Source: Candidatus Microthrix subdominans (GTDB lineage Bacteria; Actinomycetota; Acidimicrobiia; Acidimicrobiales; Microtrichaceae). From it: DNA of 64,000 bases. The notes below the pieces were generated by a model. The model was not told the origin of the DNA. It saw only the letters and a list, made by a program, of their open reading frames with translations, and searched no databases. The stretch spans positions 248,001 to 312,000 of the forward strand of contig JADJZA010000001.1 in the NCBI GenBank assembly GCA_016719385.1, given 5' to 3'. Both the position numbers and the translations under genes were made by a program. Positions 32,685 to 41,601 of the stretch are shown piece after piece; position 1 is the first letter of the stretch; every line of letters starts with the position of its first letter.

Positions 32685-35243
32685 GTGTCGAACGATCCTG
32701 TGACCCCCGAAACCGCCGGGCCCGATGAGGCCGTCGATGAACAAGTATCGAACCCGGCACCCGCGGCTTCCGCGCCTCCGGCGCCGACTGCGCCGGCCGA
32801 GTCCGTGCAACGCCAGCTTGTGTTGACCTCCGATCCCAACCCTGAGCCCGAGCCGGTAGCTGCTGTCGCCGAGCCGGCTGCCGCCGAGCCGATTGCCGCC
32901 GAGCCCGAGCCCGAGCCGGTTGCCGCCGAGCCGATTGCTGTCGAGCCGGTTGCTGTCGGGCCGGTTGTTGTCGAACCTGTGCCAGCCATTGCTGAGCCTG
33001 CGGGTTCCGAGCCCGTGCCAGTGGCTGTCGAGCCTGAGCCGAAGCCCGCTGCTGTTGCTCCGGAGCCGGTGGTTGATGATCCCGAGCCTGAGCCAGTGCC
33101 CGCTGCTGTCGAGCCTGAGCCGGCGCCAGCACCGGTCGATCCCGAGCCCGTTACTGCGATTGAGCCGGTTGCTGTTGAGGTTGAGCCTGAGCCGGAGCCC
33201 GCTGCTGTTGAGCCTGAGCCTGCTCCGAAGGCTGCCGAGCCCACCCCGAGCGGTTTCGAGGCCCTTGAGCTGCGGCCCGAGCTGCTGAAGGCACTGGCCG
33301 ACCTGGGCTACGAGGAGCCCACGCCGATTCAGGCCGAGGCGATTCCACCGATGCTGGCCGGGAGTGATCTGATCGGTCAGGCGGCCACCGGCACCGGCAA
33401 GACCGCAGCGTTCGCGCTGCCGATCCTCAGCCGCATCGACCTGGATGCAGCGGCCCGCAAGACGCCCCAGGCGTTGGTGCTGTGCCCCACCCGTGAGCTG
33501 GCCGTGCAAGTGTCGGAAGCGATCTACAAGTACGGCCGAGGGCTGGGCGTGCGGGTGCTGCCGGTCTACGGCGGCCAACCGATCGGGCGGCAGCTGTCGC
33601 GTCTGCGCGGGGGCGTCGACGTCGTCGTCGCCACGCCGGGCCGGGCTGTCGACCACCTCCATCGGGGCTCGCTGGCGCTGAACGACCTGAAGATGGTCGT
33701 GCTCGACGAGGCGGACGAGATGCTCGACATGGGCTTCGCCGACGACCTCGACGAGCTGCTCGAAGGCAGTGCCGGCAGCCGCCAGACCGTGCTGTTCTCG
33801 GCCACGGTTCCCGCCCGCATTAAGGGCCTGGCCGGCCGCCACCTCAGCAACCCGGTGCGGATCAGCATCGGCGATGCTGCCCCGTCCGAGAGCGGCGCTC
33901 CGTTGGTCTCCCAGCGGGTCTACGTCGTGCACCGTGCGCACAAGGCGGCGGCGCTCGGACGCATCCTCGATGTCGAGTCGCCCGATGCCGCCCTGGTGTT
34001 CTGCCGCACCCGGGTGGAGGTCGACCAGCTGACCGAAACGATGAACGGGCGCGGCTACCGGGCCGAGGCCCTGCACGGCGGCATGAACCAGGAGGAGCGC
34101 GATCGGGTGATGGGTCGGCTCCGAGGCGGGGTGGCCGACCTGCTGGTCGCCACCGACGTCGCCGCTCGCGGGTTGGACGTCGACCACTTGACCCACGTGG
34201 TCAACTACGACGTGCCGTCGGCCCCCGAGACCTACGTGCACCGGATCGGCCGGGTGGGGCGCGCCGGCCGCGAGGGCGTGGCGATCACGCTGTCCGAGCC
34301 CCGCGAGCGTCGCCAGCTCGACAACATCGAGCGCCTCACCGGTCGCCGCATGGAGGTGGCCAAGGTTCCCAGCGCCGCCCAGCGGCGTTCCCGGAAGCTT
34401 GAGCAGCTGGCCGCAACATTGCGCTCCACCCTGGAGAACGCCGGGGTGGAATCGGCGCTTGAGGGCAGTGAGCTGGACACGCCAGAGCTGGAGCGGTTTG
34501 TGCCGGTGGTCGAAGCGCTCGCCGACGACTACTCGGAGCGTCTGGTGCTGCTCGCTGCGCTCAAGCTGGTGCAGGAAGTGAGCGGCGTCGTCGACGACGA
34601 CCAGGAGATCCCCGACGTGTCGGCGCGAGGCGACAAGCGGAGCAAGGGCCGCAACCAGCGCGACGGTGCTCCTCGTGGTCGGGAGCGGGATTCTGGGGAG
34701 CGCGGGCCCCGCGGGCCCCGGTCCGAAGAGCGCGAGAGCCGAGGTGGTCCTCGAGGTCGCGATGATCGCGGTTCCAGCCGGGGTGCTCCAGCGGGCGACA
34801 TGGCCCGAATCTTTGTTGGCGTTGGCAAGAACCACGGTGTGCGCCCCGGTGACTTGGTGGGAGCGATTGCCAACGAAACCCGGGTCGATGGCCCCGATAT
34901 CGGCAAGATCAACGTGGCGCCCAACTTCACGATCGTGGAGGTGCCCGACCGCAACGCTCGCGAGGTGATCACCGCGCTGCGAGCCACCACCATTCGGGGC
35001 GAGACCCCGACGGTGCGCTTCGATAAGGCCGGCTCCGACGAGTGGGAGGATCGTCGCGGGAGCGACCGCGGCGACCGTCCGGATCGTGGCGGGTATCAGG
35101 GGCGCGACGACCGGGGTTCCGGTCGAGGCGATCGAGGCGGCTACCAGGGGCGCGACGATCGGGGTTCCGGCCGTGGCGATCGAGGCGGCTACCAGGGACG
35201 GGACGATCGGGGCGGCAAGCCCCGTTCGCGACGAGACGGCTGA
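32685..35243 (+). CDS. DEAD-box RNA helicase (DeaD/CsdA-like) with long low-complexity tails
   Basis: ATP-dependent RNA helicase of 852 residues from GTG 32685 (GGAGTGAG nearby). Residues 20-185 are Pro/Glu/Ala/Val repeats (units like EPEPVAAEP). The Q motif region LGYEEPTPIQ is followed by Walker A ATGTGKT, PTRELAVQV, the DEAD box (Asp340) in VLDEADEMLDMGF, SAT in LFSATVPARI, and helicase C motifs HRIGRVGRAGREG. A DbpA-type RNA-binding domain (ARIFVGVGKNHGVRPGDLVGA, about 705-775) comes next. The end is an RGG-type tail with three near-identical copies of RGDRGGYQGRDDRGSG. Roles would be ribosome assembly and RNA turnover, perhaps in the cold. The tails could favour phase separation. Confidence 0.95.
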   Translation: MSNDPVTPETAGPDEAVDEQVSNPAPAASAPPAPTAPAESVQRQLVLTSDPNPEPEPVAAVAEPAAAEPIAAEPEPEPVAAEPIAVEPVAVGPVVVEPVPAIAEPAGSEPVPVAVEPEPKPAAVAPEPVVDDPEPEPVPAAVEPEPAPAPVDPEPVTAIEPVAVEVEPEPEPAAVEPEPAPKAAEPTPSGFEALELRPELLKALADLGYEEPTPIQAEAIPPMLAGSDLIGQAATGTGKTAAFALPILSRIDLDAAARKTPQALVLCPTRELAVQVSEAIYKYGRGLGVRVLPVYGGQPIGRQLSRLRGGVDVVVATPGRAVDHLHRGSLALNDLKMVVLDEADEMLDMGFADDLDELLEGSAGSRQTVLFSATVPARIKGLAGRHLSNPVRISIGDAAPSESGAPLVSQRVYVVHRAHKAAALGRILDVESPDAALVFCRTRVEVDQLTETMNGRGYRAEALHGGMNQEERDRVMGRLRGGVADLLVATDVAARGLDVDHLTHVVNYDVPSAPETYVHRIGRVGRAGREGVAITLSEPRERRQLDNIERLTGRRMEVAKVPSAAQRRSRKLEQLAATLRSTLENAGVESALEGSELDTPELERFVPVVEALADDYSERLVLLAALKLVQEVSGVVDDDQEIPDVSARGDKRSKGRNQRDGAPRGRERDSGERGPRGPRSEERESRGGPRGRDDRGSSRGAPAGDMARIFVGVGKNHGVRPGDLVGAIANETRVDGPDIGKINVAPNFTIVEVPDRNAREVITALRATTIRGETPTVRFDKAGSDEWEDRRGSDRGDRPDRGGYQGRDDRGSGRGDRGGYQGRDDRGSGRGDRGGYQGRDDRGGKPRSRRDG

Positions 35244-35359
35244 GACGCACCCAACCGGGCTGACACTCGGGTTTCCGTGAGGTTCGTCTGAAGCGACGCT
35301 TCTCGACGCGCATCGCTATCGTCGTGCGCTCCGTTGGATACCGAGGGGGGAACGCCGGG

Positions 35360-37129
35360 ATGGCCATTGTGAACGAGCGTTGGTTGGAGGGCGCCCGCGT
35401 AGTGGTTCGACGCCCCGGGGTCGCCGAATCGGCAGCAGCGTTGGACGGCGATTCGATCGCTCTGGGTGGCGTTGTGATCCGCTGCGACGCTACTGCCGAT
35501 GGCTGGACCTGGTCGGTGCACAACCCCGGGTCGGAGCCCGTCGAGCTCGATGCAGTCGCCGTCGACATCGAGCTTGGGCGCGCCGGCGAAGACGTCAGCG
35601 TGTTTTGTCACGGTTACCAGTCGTGGCTGCCGTCGCGAGGCCAACGCCTCGGCGTCGACTGCGACGACACCAACGCGCCCGACAGCACCGAGTACGTTCG
35701 TCCCTCGTTCCACGCCGATCCCGGTGTGGCCCCCGAGGGGTGGCTGCGCTCGGAGCAGGTGGTGGTTGCCGATCTCGGTCAGGGTGAGCCGCTGGTTCAG
35801 CTCGGGTTTCTGGGCGGAACCACGCACGAGGGCACCTTCTGGTTGTACCGAGAGGGTGGCACGGTTCGCCTGCGGGCCGAGGCCTGGCTCGGGGGTGTGC
35901 AGCTACCGGGCGGGTCCACCCGAACCCTCCATCCGGTCGCCACGGCCAGCGGCGTCGACGCTCACCGGTTGCTGGCCGGCTGGGCCGACCGGGTCGGCGC
36001 TGCGGAGGGGGCCCTCACCAGCGGTGCATACACGGTGGGCTGGTGCTCCTGGTACCACTACTTCGAGCGGGTGACCGAGGACGACATCGCCTCCAACCTG
36101 GCAGCGGCGACAGAGGGTGGCTGGCCCTTCGACGTGTTTCAGGTCGACGACGGCTTTCAGGCCCACATCGGCGACTGGCTGACCACCAACGACAGCTTTC
36201 CGTCCGGGTTGGCGCCGCTGGCGACCTCGATCGCTGCAGCGGGCTTCACCCCGGGAATTTGGATCGCCCCGTTCCTAGCCCATCCTGACTCGCAGCTGGC
36301 CAAGGACCACCCCGACTGGGTGCCCCGCCACGCCGATGGCAACCCACTGGTCGGCATGTTCAACCCAATTTGGGACGGCATGGTGTGGCAGCTCGACGTG
36401 ACCATGCCCGAGGTGCTGGAGCACCTGGAGTCGGTCGCCGCCGAACTGGTGCGCCTCGGCTTTACCTACCTGAAGCTCGACTTCACCTTCAGTTCGACGT
36501 TTCGCGGTGCGTATTTCGACCCCACCAAGACGCCTGCCGAGCGGGTGCGGATGGGCTACGACGCCATCCGTCGTGGCGCCGGTGACGATGCCTACATCCT
36601 TGGTTGTGGGGCGCCGTTGGCCTCCACGGTGGGCTTGGTCGACGCCATGCGCATCGGGTCCGACGTCGCCCCGTACTGGTTGCCAAGGGATCCGGAGCCG
36701 GGCACCGAGTACCAGGCGCCGTCGGTGCGCAACGCCTACATCAACACGGTAAGCCGCACCTGGCAACACCGCCGGCTGTGGCAGAACGACCCCGACTGCC
36801 TGATGTTGCGCCATTCCGAGACCGACCTGACCGACGTGGAGATCGCCACGTGGTCCGCAGCGGTGGCCGTGTCGGGAGGTCTGGCGCTGGTGTCGGACGA
36901 CCTGGCGTTGCTCGGCGAACGGGAGCGGGCGCTGCTCGACCGCGTGATCGAGGTTGGACGTGCGGCGGACGCGGCGTCGCTCGGGCCGGATGAGCCGAGA
37001 TGCGACGATCTGATGCGTCCCGGCGGCCCCACCTCGATCTCCGGCGGTGGGGCGTCGATGACCGCCGACCCCGAGCGGCCCGTGCCATCCTTCGGCGGCA
37101 CGGCGACTGGCTTCGGTACCGACTCATGA
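35360..37129 (+). CDS. Alpha-galactosidase-like glycoside hydrolase, GH36 type
   Basis: Product of 589 residues from ATG 35360, which follows a GAGGGGGGAA site; TATCGT at 35317 is the likely -10. An N-terminal beta-sandwich (about 1-205) precedes the TIM barrel. Motifs are VGWCSWYHYFERVTEDDI, PFDVFQVDDGFQ, GIWIAPFLA, the nucleophile Asp374 in YLKLDFTFSS, and the acid/base Asp435 in RIGSDVAPYW. These match the GH36/GH27 clan, which removes alpha-linked galactose from oligosaccharides. No signal peptide is seen, so it works inside the cell. No sugar transporter is adjacent. The C-terminal beta-sandwich found in longer family members is short here. Confidence 0.9.
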   Translation: MAIVNERWLEGARVVVRRPGVAESAAALDGDSIALGGVVIRCDATADGWTWSVHNPGSEPVELDAVAVDIELGRAGEDVSVFCHGYQSWLPSRGQRLGVDCDDTNAPDSTEYVRPSFHADPGVAPEGWLRSEQVVVADLGQGEPLVQLGFLGGTTHEGTFWLYREGGTVRLRAEAWLGGVQLPGGSTRTLHPVATASGVDAHRLLAGWADRVGAAEGALTSGAYTVGWCSWYHYFERVTEDDIASNLAAATEGGWPFDVFQVDDGFQAHIGDWLTTNDSFPSGLAPLATSIAAAGFTPGIWIAPFLAHPDSQLAKDHPDWVPRHADGNPLVGMFNPIWDGMVWQLDVTMPEVLEHLESVAAELVRLGFTYLKLDFTFSSTFRGAYFDPTKTPAERVRMGYDAIRRGAGDDAYILGCGAPLASTVGLVDAMRIGSDVAPYWLPRDPEPGTEYQAPSVRNAYINTVSRTWQHRRLWQNDPDCLMLRHSETDLTDVEIATWSAAVAVSGGLALVSDDLALLGERERALLDRVIEVGRAADAASLGPDEPRCDDLMRPGGPTSISGGGASMTADPERPVPSFGGTATGFGTDS

Positions 37130-37254
37130 CCTGCCTCCCGTCGTAACGACACCCATGCCGGAACCGGGTGGGTTTACTTTCTACAGGTGGAAGCAAATGC
37201 ACCCAGCTGGACCTTGGGGGCGATGACTTCACCAACGTGAGGCCAATTGATACG

Positions 37255-37617
37255 TCAGCCCTCGCGAGAGCCGCCGAGGCCGGAATCCGGCAGGTAGCTG
37301 GCTTCGCCGTCGTACCAGCGGCGTAGCGAGGTGAAGGGATAGATGCCCGCCGAGTGGCCGTCGTTCCAGGTGAAGGTCAGCGCCCAAGCGCCATGCAGCG
37401 CCGCATCGGTGATCTCCAACGGCATCTGGCTGCCGGGTACCGGCCACACGGGCAGGCCCTGGTCGCGCCGGCTGCGACACCCGGCGCAGGGGCATGCGCG
37501 GCGCAGGTCCTCCAGTTCGAACACCGCAACCTCTCCGTCGCCGAACGTGAGCGTGACCGACTCGGTCTTGTCCACCTCGATGTTGTCGACTGCGGACGCG
37601 GCGTCGGGGTTGGTCAT
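37255..37617 (-). CDS. DUF971 (gamma-butyrobetaine hydroxylase N-terminal-like) protein
   Basis: Product of 120 residues from ATG 37617. The motif FELEDLRRACPCAGCRSRRDQG, followed by GAWALTFTWNDGHSAGIYPFTSLRRW, is the DUF971 signature. In eukaryotes the same fold is the zinc-binding N-terminal domain of gamma-butyrobetaine hydroxylase. In bacteria it is a stand-alone protein often linked with iron-sulfur or Mrp-type ATPase functions. The cysteine pair may bind zinc. There is no informative neighbour. Confidence 0.85.
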   Translation of the reverse strand: MTNPDAASAVDNIEVDKTESVTLTFGDGEVAVFELEDLRRACPCAGCRSRRDQGLPVWPVPGSQMPLEITDAALHGAWALTFTWNDGHSAGIYPFTSLRRWYDGEASYLPDSGLGGSREG

Positions 37618-37679
37618 GTCCCCAGCCTCTCGCGGAACGCCCGCCGTAGCGAGACCACGGGCGTCGGCGGTACCGAAAG

Positions 37680-39590
37680 TCAGTGCCGTTCACCCGGGGG
37701 GCTGACGCCACCCAACATGGCGGCCGTCCGGTTGTAACGGAATCGGCCGGAGCCGTCGGCGTTCAGCCAGGCTCGGACGGTGGTGGCCTTGTTTGTCATC
37801 GACGCCTTGGACACGGTGGGGAATGCGTCGACCAGTTGCTGCGGCGCGAGTTTTTCGTCGAAGCCAAATATCCTGCCTGTGGAGTCGAAGGCGCTATGAA
37901 CCTGCGCCACTGCGTAGGTGATCGAAGCCGCCCACACGTCGGGCCGACCTCGCAGGAAGGGTTGGGTGTGGCGTTCGGCCAGATCGGCGAGCATCCGTCG
38001 TGCCGACGTGAGGTGGTCGGGTGAGAACAGGTCGTCCAGCACAGGTTCGGCCATCGCCAGCACGGACTCGCAGTGGGGCACCGCTTTCGCGGGCACCAGG
38101 TCCCACATCATCTCGGCAGCGCCGTCAGCTGGCCACGGCTCGGCTGTCGCCCCCACCTGCACGGGGTCCCAGGTGGCGAGGAGTTCCCTGACGGATATGG
38201 GGTCCTCCAGGTCGATGCCCATCTCCACGGCCAGGCGGATCAGGTCGACCATCGGGGTGATGGCATCTTGGGCGTCGGGATCGATGGCGCACTCGTAGTG
38301 CTGATCGAACACCTCCAGGGCCTCGACGGTGACCGACTCGGGCCACCCCTTCAACCGGTGGCAATAGGCGATCCACTCGGTCAGGACCGGCTCGAGTAAC
38401 TCGTCGGTGTCCGGATCGGACATGACCTTCACGCCATAGAAATGGAGAAAGCCCTCCACCACCATGGGCGACCAGCGATGGATGTCGCCTCCGGCGTAGC
38501 CCTCCGAGTAGTCGATGAACAGCTCGCAGAACTCGCCGATCTGCTGGGATGAACCTGGGTCGTCCTCCAGCCCGAGCGTCGCTGCCACACCGTCGGCGTT
38601 GAGGAACTCAAGGATGAGTTGCTCGCGTTGGTCATGGGAGGCCTCGATCGGATCGGGCGGTGCAACCGATGGCTGTCCAGAGAGGATCTGGCGCGCAAGT
38701 GGAACGAACAGGTACGAGTCGTCGGACACCGGCGCGTCGATCATCATCTCGGTGAGGTCGATGGCGTGGCTGATACGGCCGGCGGCCTCAGCGGGTTCAA
38801 GAGGCTCGAGGTGGCGGATCACGTCGGCTCGGCATGGCGGTTCGTCAGGCCCAACCGGCCATGGAGTACCGGGTGTAAACACCCTCCGGTACTCGTCGAT
38901 CGTCGTCACGACGAACTCCTGGACGAAGGGCCCGTCCTGCACGACGATGCTGGCAAACAGCACCTGGTTTTCCCAGTTGCCGGGCCAGCTCAGCTCCAGC
39001 CCGATGGTGTCGAGATCGCCGAGGTCATCCCATCCGCGCCAACCACCGACCGATGTGGCGTTCCAGACGGCGTCGGCCCACTGCGGTGCCCCGATCTTGG
39101 ATTCCAGCAGGTTCACGCGACGCAACAGGTCCGATTGGGCGCCCGGGGCGCAAAAGGGAAGCATCGGCCTGATGCAGTCGACATAGCGGGCCTCGGGGCG
39201 GAACTGTTGGCTTTCGGCCAAAGCCAGGACCGCCGAGGTCAACATCGCCTCGGCGTCCTCCGTCGGTGCCATTCCGGTCAACTCGCTCGGTCGCGACGAC
39301 GCTGGGCCACCGGGCATGGGTTCGTCGTCGGCGATCGACCGGGTCAGCCCGACCAGCTCACAGGCAAGGCGTTCGACCTCCGCCGGGTGGTCGTCACGGG
39401 AGGGGATGAGGTGGTTGGCCAACGGATCGAACAGGCCGGTGATCGGCGGGGGTGCATCGAAGCGGCCACCTACCCCACCGATCGACGGGACTCCCGACAC
39501 CTCGGTGGTACCTGGTCGAAAGCGCGCGGCGTCACCTCTGGGGGTGACGCGACCGCCGCCTTTGCGTTGACCCTTGCGTCGGCGAGACAT
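37680..39590 (-). CDS. Large hypothetical protein with DUF6398-like C-terminus
   Basis: Product of 636 residues. ATG 39590 has CAGACT six bases upstream, predicting a leaderless mRNA. The first 30 residues are very basic (MSRRRKGQRKGGGRV). Most of the protein is helical and has no family I can name. The C-terminal RGRPDVWAASITYAVAQVHSAFD and the later FPTVSKASMTNKATTVRAWL look like a DUF6398 module, in which a helix-turn-helix-like segment (SKAS-x-x-NKA) follows a helical bundle. This module occurs with SEC-C or YchJ-type proteins. Function is unknown; nucleic-acid contact is possible from the basic end and the helix-turn-helix-like part. Confidence 0.6.
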   Translation of the reverse strand: MSRRRKGQRKGGGRVTPRGDAARFRPGTTEVSGVPSIGGVGGRFDAPPPITGLFDPLANHLIPSRDDHPAEVERLACELVGLTRSIADDEPMPGGPASSRPSELTGMAPTEDAEAMLTSAVLALAESQQFRPEARYVDCIRPMLPFCAPGAQSDLLRRVNLLESKIGAPQWADAVWNATSVGGWRGWDDLGDLDTIGLELSWPGNWENQVLFASIVVQDGPFVQEFVVTTIDEYRRVFTPGTPWPVGPDEPPCRADVIRHLEPLEPAEAAGRISHAIDLTEMMIDAPVSDDSYLFVPLARQILSGQPSVAPPDPIEASHDQREQLILEFLNADGVAATLGLEDDPGSSQQIGEFCELFIDYSEGYAGGDIHRWSPMVVEGFLHFYGVKVMSDPDTDELLEPVLTEWIAYCHRLKGWPESVTVEALEVFDQHYECAIDPDAQDAITPMVDLIRLAVEMGIDLEDPISVRELLATWDPVQVGATAEPWPADGAAEMMWDLVPAKAVPHCESVLAMAEPVLDDLFSPDHLTSARRMLADLAERHTQPFLRGRPDVWAASITYAVAQVHSAFDSTGRIFGFDEKLAPQQLVDAFPTVSKASMTNKATTVRAWLNADGSGRFRYNRTAAMLGGVSPPGERH

Positions 39591-39659
39591 GACCCCAGTC
39601 TGTCAGCCGACGCCCGACCTGGGTCGACTTACCAAATCGGAGCGTGTATCGCCTCGCGG

Positions 39660-39788
39660 CTAATTGGCGTTGCCTGGAGTTGTCGCCAGGTGCCGGTCGG
39701 CTGTCAGCAGGGGCGCCCTGAGCGACTCGGCGAGCGCGACGGCGAGCCGCACGCCTCGATCGATCGGAGACCAAGCCAGATGCGCGGT
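39660..39788 (-). pseudogene. C-terminal remnant of a PIN-domain (VapC) toxin
   Basis: Directly after the nucleotidyltransferase stop, the minus strand stays open for 42 codons and reads RGVRLAVALAESLRAPLLTA then DRHLA. This matches the end of PIN-domain toxins (helix, then APLLTxDxxLA strand and last acidic residue). The N-terminal two thirds are missing, so it is a decayed fragment. Confidence 0.55.
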
Positions 39789-40343
39789 CTACTCTGCGAG
39801 ACGTCGGGCCTGTTGGAGGAGGTTCTCGACCCCTAAGTCCGGCGCCCAGCGGTCCATGTAATCATGGTCCAGCGCCGGACCCTGCGTCTCGAGCACGGCC
39901 ACGACATCGGCCAATTGCCGGTCGGATCCACCCATCCGCATCCACTCCAGCTTGCTCAGAATCGTGTCCTCGGCGGTGGCGACGTACAGGTCGACCTCGC
40001 CGATTCGGGCGTGCTGGCGTCGACCGAGCTCCACCTCGCTGAATCGACGCGCTTTGCGGATGATCAGATCCACCTTCCAGCCCCCGGTGGTGTCGATCAC
40101 GTTGAACATGTCGCGGTCGGCAACGGCCTGCTGGGCGTTGCCGACATAGAACCGCGTGGGATCGAACTGATTGACGAGGAGCTTGACCGCCACATGATCC
40201 GTTTCGATCACGATGTCGATGTCCCGGGTCATTCGGGGTTCAGCGTGATGGGTGCTGGCTATCGAGCCGGTCACCATGTAGGTGACCCCGGCGGCATCGA
40301 GGGCAGCGATGACCTCGGCGAGAAAGCCGAACTGGCTCATCAT
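39789..40343 (-). CDS. Nucleotidyltransferase-fold protein (AbiEii/MNT-like, toxin candidate)
   Basis: Product of 184 residues from ATG 40343; this ATG overlaps the stop of the upstream small gene (ATGA), so the two are coupled. TYMVTGSIASTHHAEPRMTRDIDIVIE gives the glycine-serine motif and the two aspartates (DID) that hold metal in nucleotidyltransferases. DLIIRKARRFSEVELGRRQ and the later AEDTILSKLEWMRMGGSDRQLADV are usual for the AbiEii/DUF6036-type branch. Such proteins form the catalytic half of two-gene defence or toxin-antitoxin units. Activity could be tRNA or protein nucleotidylation. Confidence 0.8.
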   Translation of the reverse strand: MMSQFGFLAEVIAALDAAGVTYMVTGSIASTHHAEPRMTRDIDIVIETDHVAVKLLVNQFDPTRFYVGNAQQAVADRDMFNVIDTTGGWKVDLIIRKARRFSEVELGRRQHARIGEVDLYVATAEDTILSKLEWMRMGGSDRQLADVVAVLETQGPALDHDYMDRWAPDLGVENLLQQARRLAE

Positions 40344-40573
40344 CGGGTCGTCAGGCGTTCCACGAACTCTCTGCCGTGAAGCAGCTGCAACCATTCGAGT
40401 CTCACCTGCTCGTCGCTCAACTCCGGCCGCCTTGCCCGGATCCCCGACATCGAAATCTCCCTGGCCTCGTCGGCCATAGCTAGTGCCGCCAGCACCCGCT
40501 GTTCGCCGGTCATGGCTTGAAACACCGCCCGTTGGACGGCGTGAGCCTCTGAAGACGTATCGAGCGATCGCAC
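40340..40573 (-). CDS. Small helical partner of the nucleotidyltransferase (antitoxin candidate)
   Basis: Product of 77 residues from GTG 40573, preceded by GAGG; GTG 40618 is an in-frame alternative. MRSLDTSSEAHAVQ, LAALAMADEAREISMSGIRAR and DEQVRLEWLQLLHG form a compact helical protein of a kind often found just before nucleotidyltransferase genes. The four-base overlap with the next gene fits an antitoxin-first pair. No activity is known, and the antitoxin role is inferred from gene order. Confidence 0.6.
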   Translation of the reverse strand: MRSLDTSSEAHAVQRAVFQAMTGEQRVLAALAMADEAREISMSGIRARRPELSDEQVRLEWLQLLHGREFVERLTTR

Positions 40574-40752
40574 ACCCTCAAGGTACCCGGCCCGGAGCCG
40601 GGCATCGGGCAGCGACACCCTCCGGTGGGGGACGAACGAAACCGGCTATCGAGCGGGAAGGGTGCGGGCGAACTCAGCCTCCGATTGACACCTTCCACCC
40701 TTGTGTGTCTGGCCTGCCGATATGTGGGTAAGTTCGCAACGGGAGGGTGCCG

Positions 40753-40974
40753 ATGAAACTTGGCGTTTTGTGGTTCTTGTTGATTTCGTCGGCTGTGTTG
40801 TCGGTCGTGGCCGCCATCCTCTTCCTGGTCCACCCGATGGAGGGCGACGGTGTCATCCAAATTGTCAAATGGGGGTATGACTTCGATGGCGTCGGCGTTA
40901 CTCCGGGTACCGCCTCCGGACTCTTCGTGCTGAGTTGCTCCGACCGTCATCGGTTGCCCCAACTTCTGAGTTAG
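40753..40974 (+). CDS. Small membrane protein, hypothetical
   Basis: Frame of 73 residues from ATG 40753 after GGGAGGG (GTG 40747 also possible). One clear hydrophobic helix, KLGVLWFLLISSAVLSVVAA, is followed by ILFLVHPMEGDGVIQ. The last 20 residues are polar and Cys/Ser/Arg-rich and may not be native. No family is recognised. The good ribosome site and helix support translation. Confidence 0.4.
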   Translation: MKLGVLWFLLISSAVLSVVAAILFLVHPMEGDGVIQIVKWGYDFDGVGVTPGTASGLFVLSCSDRHRLPQLLS

Positions 40975-41040
40975 CCGTGGTCTCGGTCTGGCTACTACAG
41001 CCTGCAGCACAGCCGCCCGGTTCGGCCGTGAATGCGACTA

Positions 41041-41382
41041 TTACGTCGCGCGCTTGGCGGGCAGGCGGCGGGCGAAGGCGACGCCCACCTCGATCCAGAA
41101 TCTGAGCCGGGCAGTGGCGAGGAGGTGGTCGGCGTCGACGTCGAGCCAACCGGTCATCGGTCGGTTGCGCATCACCACCATGCTGGTGCCGGGCTCGTCG
41201 AGGAGTTCGTCGAAGCGGTCCGCTCCGGTTCGCACCATCAGCGCGCCTTTGCTGTTGGCGGCTACCGCCATGTTCCCACTCACTAGAAAGGCCAGCCCAC
41301 CGAACATCCTGCGTTCGGTGACGCCGACTTCGTCGCCGAGCAGCGCTCGAATCCGGTCAGCGAGGTGCACGTCGTAGGTCAT
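41041..41382 (-). CDS. TfoX N-terminal domain protein
   Basis: Product of 113 residues from ATG 41382; TACCTT lies seven bases upstream, predicting a leaderless start. ADRIRALLGDEVGVTERRMFGGLAFLVSGNMA is the TfoX/Sxy N-terminal domain signature (RxMFGG). MVVMRNRPMTGWLDV and the C-terminal helix are also usual. In proteobacteria this domain regulates competence. In actinobacteria stand-alone forms have no proven role. Confidence 0.88.
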   Translation of the reverse strand: MTYDVHLADRIRALLGDEVGVTERRMFGGLAFLVSGNMAVAANSKGALMVRTGADRFDELLDEPGTSMVVMRNRPMTGWLDVDADHLLATARLRFWIEVGVAFARRLPAKRAT

Positions 41383-41502
41383 GGAGCACAAGGTACCGGG
41401 ACGAGAATTTGATGCAGAGCGAATATTGACGGCACTTGGCCGGGAGCCGCCACAAGGCCCTAGCGAGTGTCCTCGGCGCTTGAGCTGAGCGGCTCCGGCA
41501 GC

Positions 41503-41550
41503 GAACTCTGCCGCTATCGCGTCGTAGAGCGCGCGATAGCGACAGAGTTC
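41503..41550. terminator. Long near-perfect hairpin downstream of the NTF2-like gene
   Basis: The arms at 41503-41521 and 41532-41550 are 19 bases with one mismatch (GAACTCTG, C or T, CGCTATCGCG) and a 10-base loop. It follows the 3' end of the minus-strand gene at 41602. No T-run is present. Confidence 0.55.
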
Positions 41551-41601
41551 CCTGGGCGCGCATTGGACCAAAGCGGTGGAGGAGGAACCGTCACGAGAGG
41601 T

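Noticed and set aside
32546..33244. Upstream extension of the PPOX gene into a Gly/Ser/Thr-rich frame
   Set aside because: That sequence is the reverse of the helicase's Pro/Glu repeat; ATG 32545 with its own -10 is the start.
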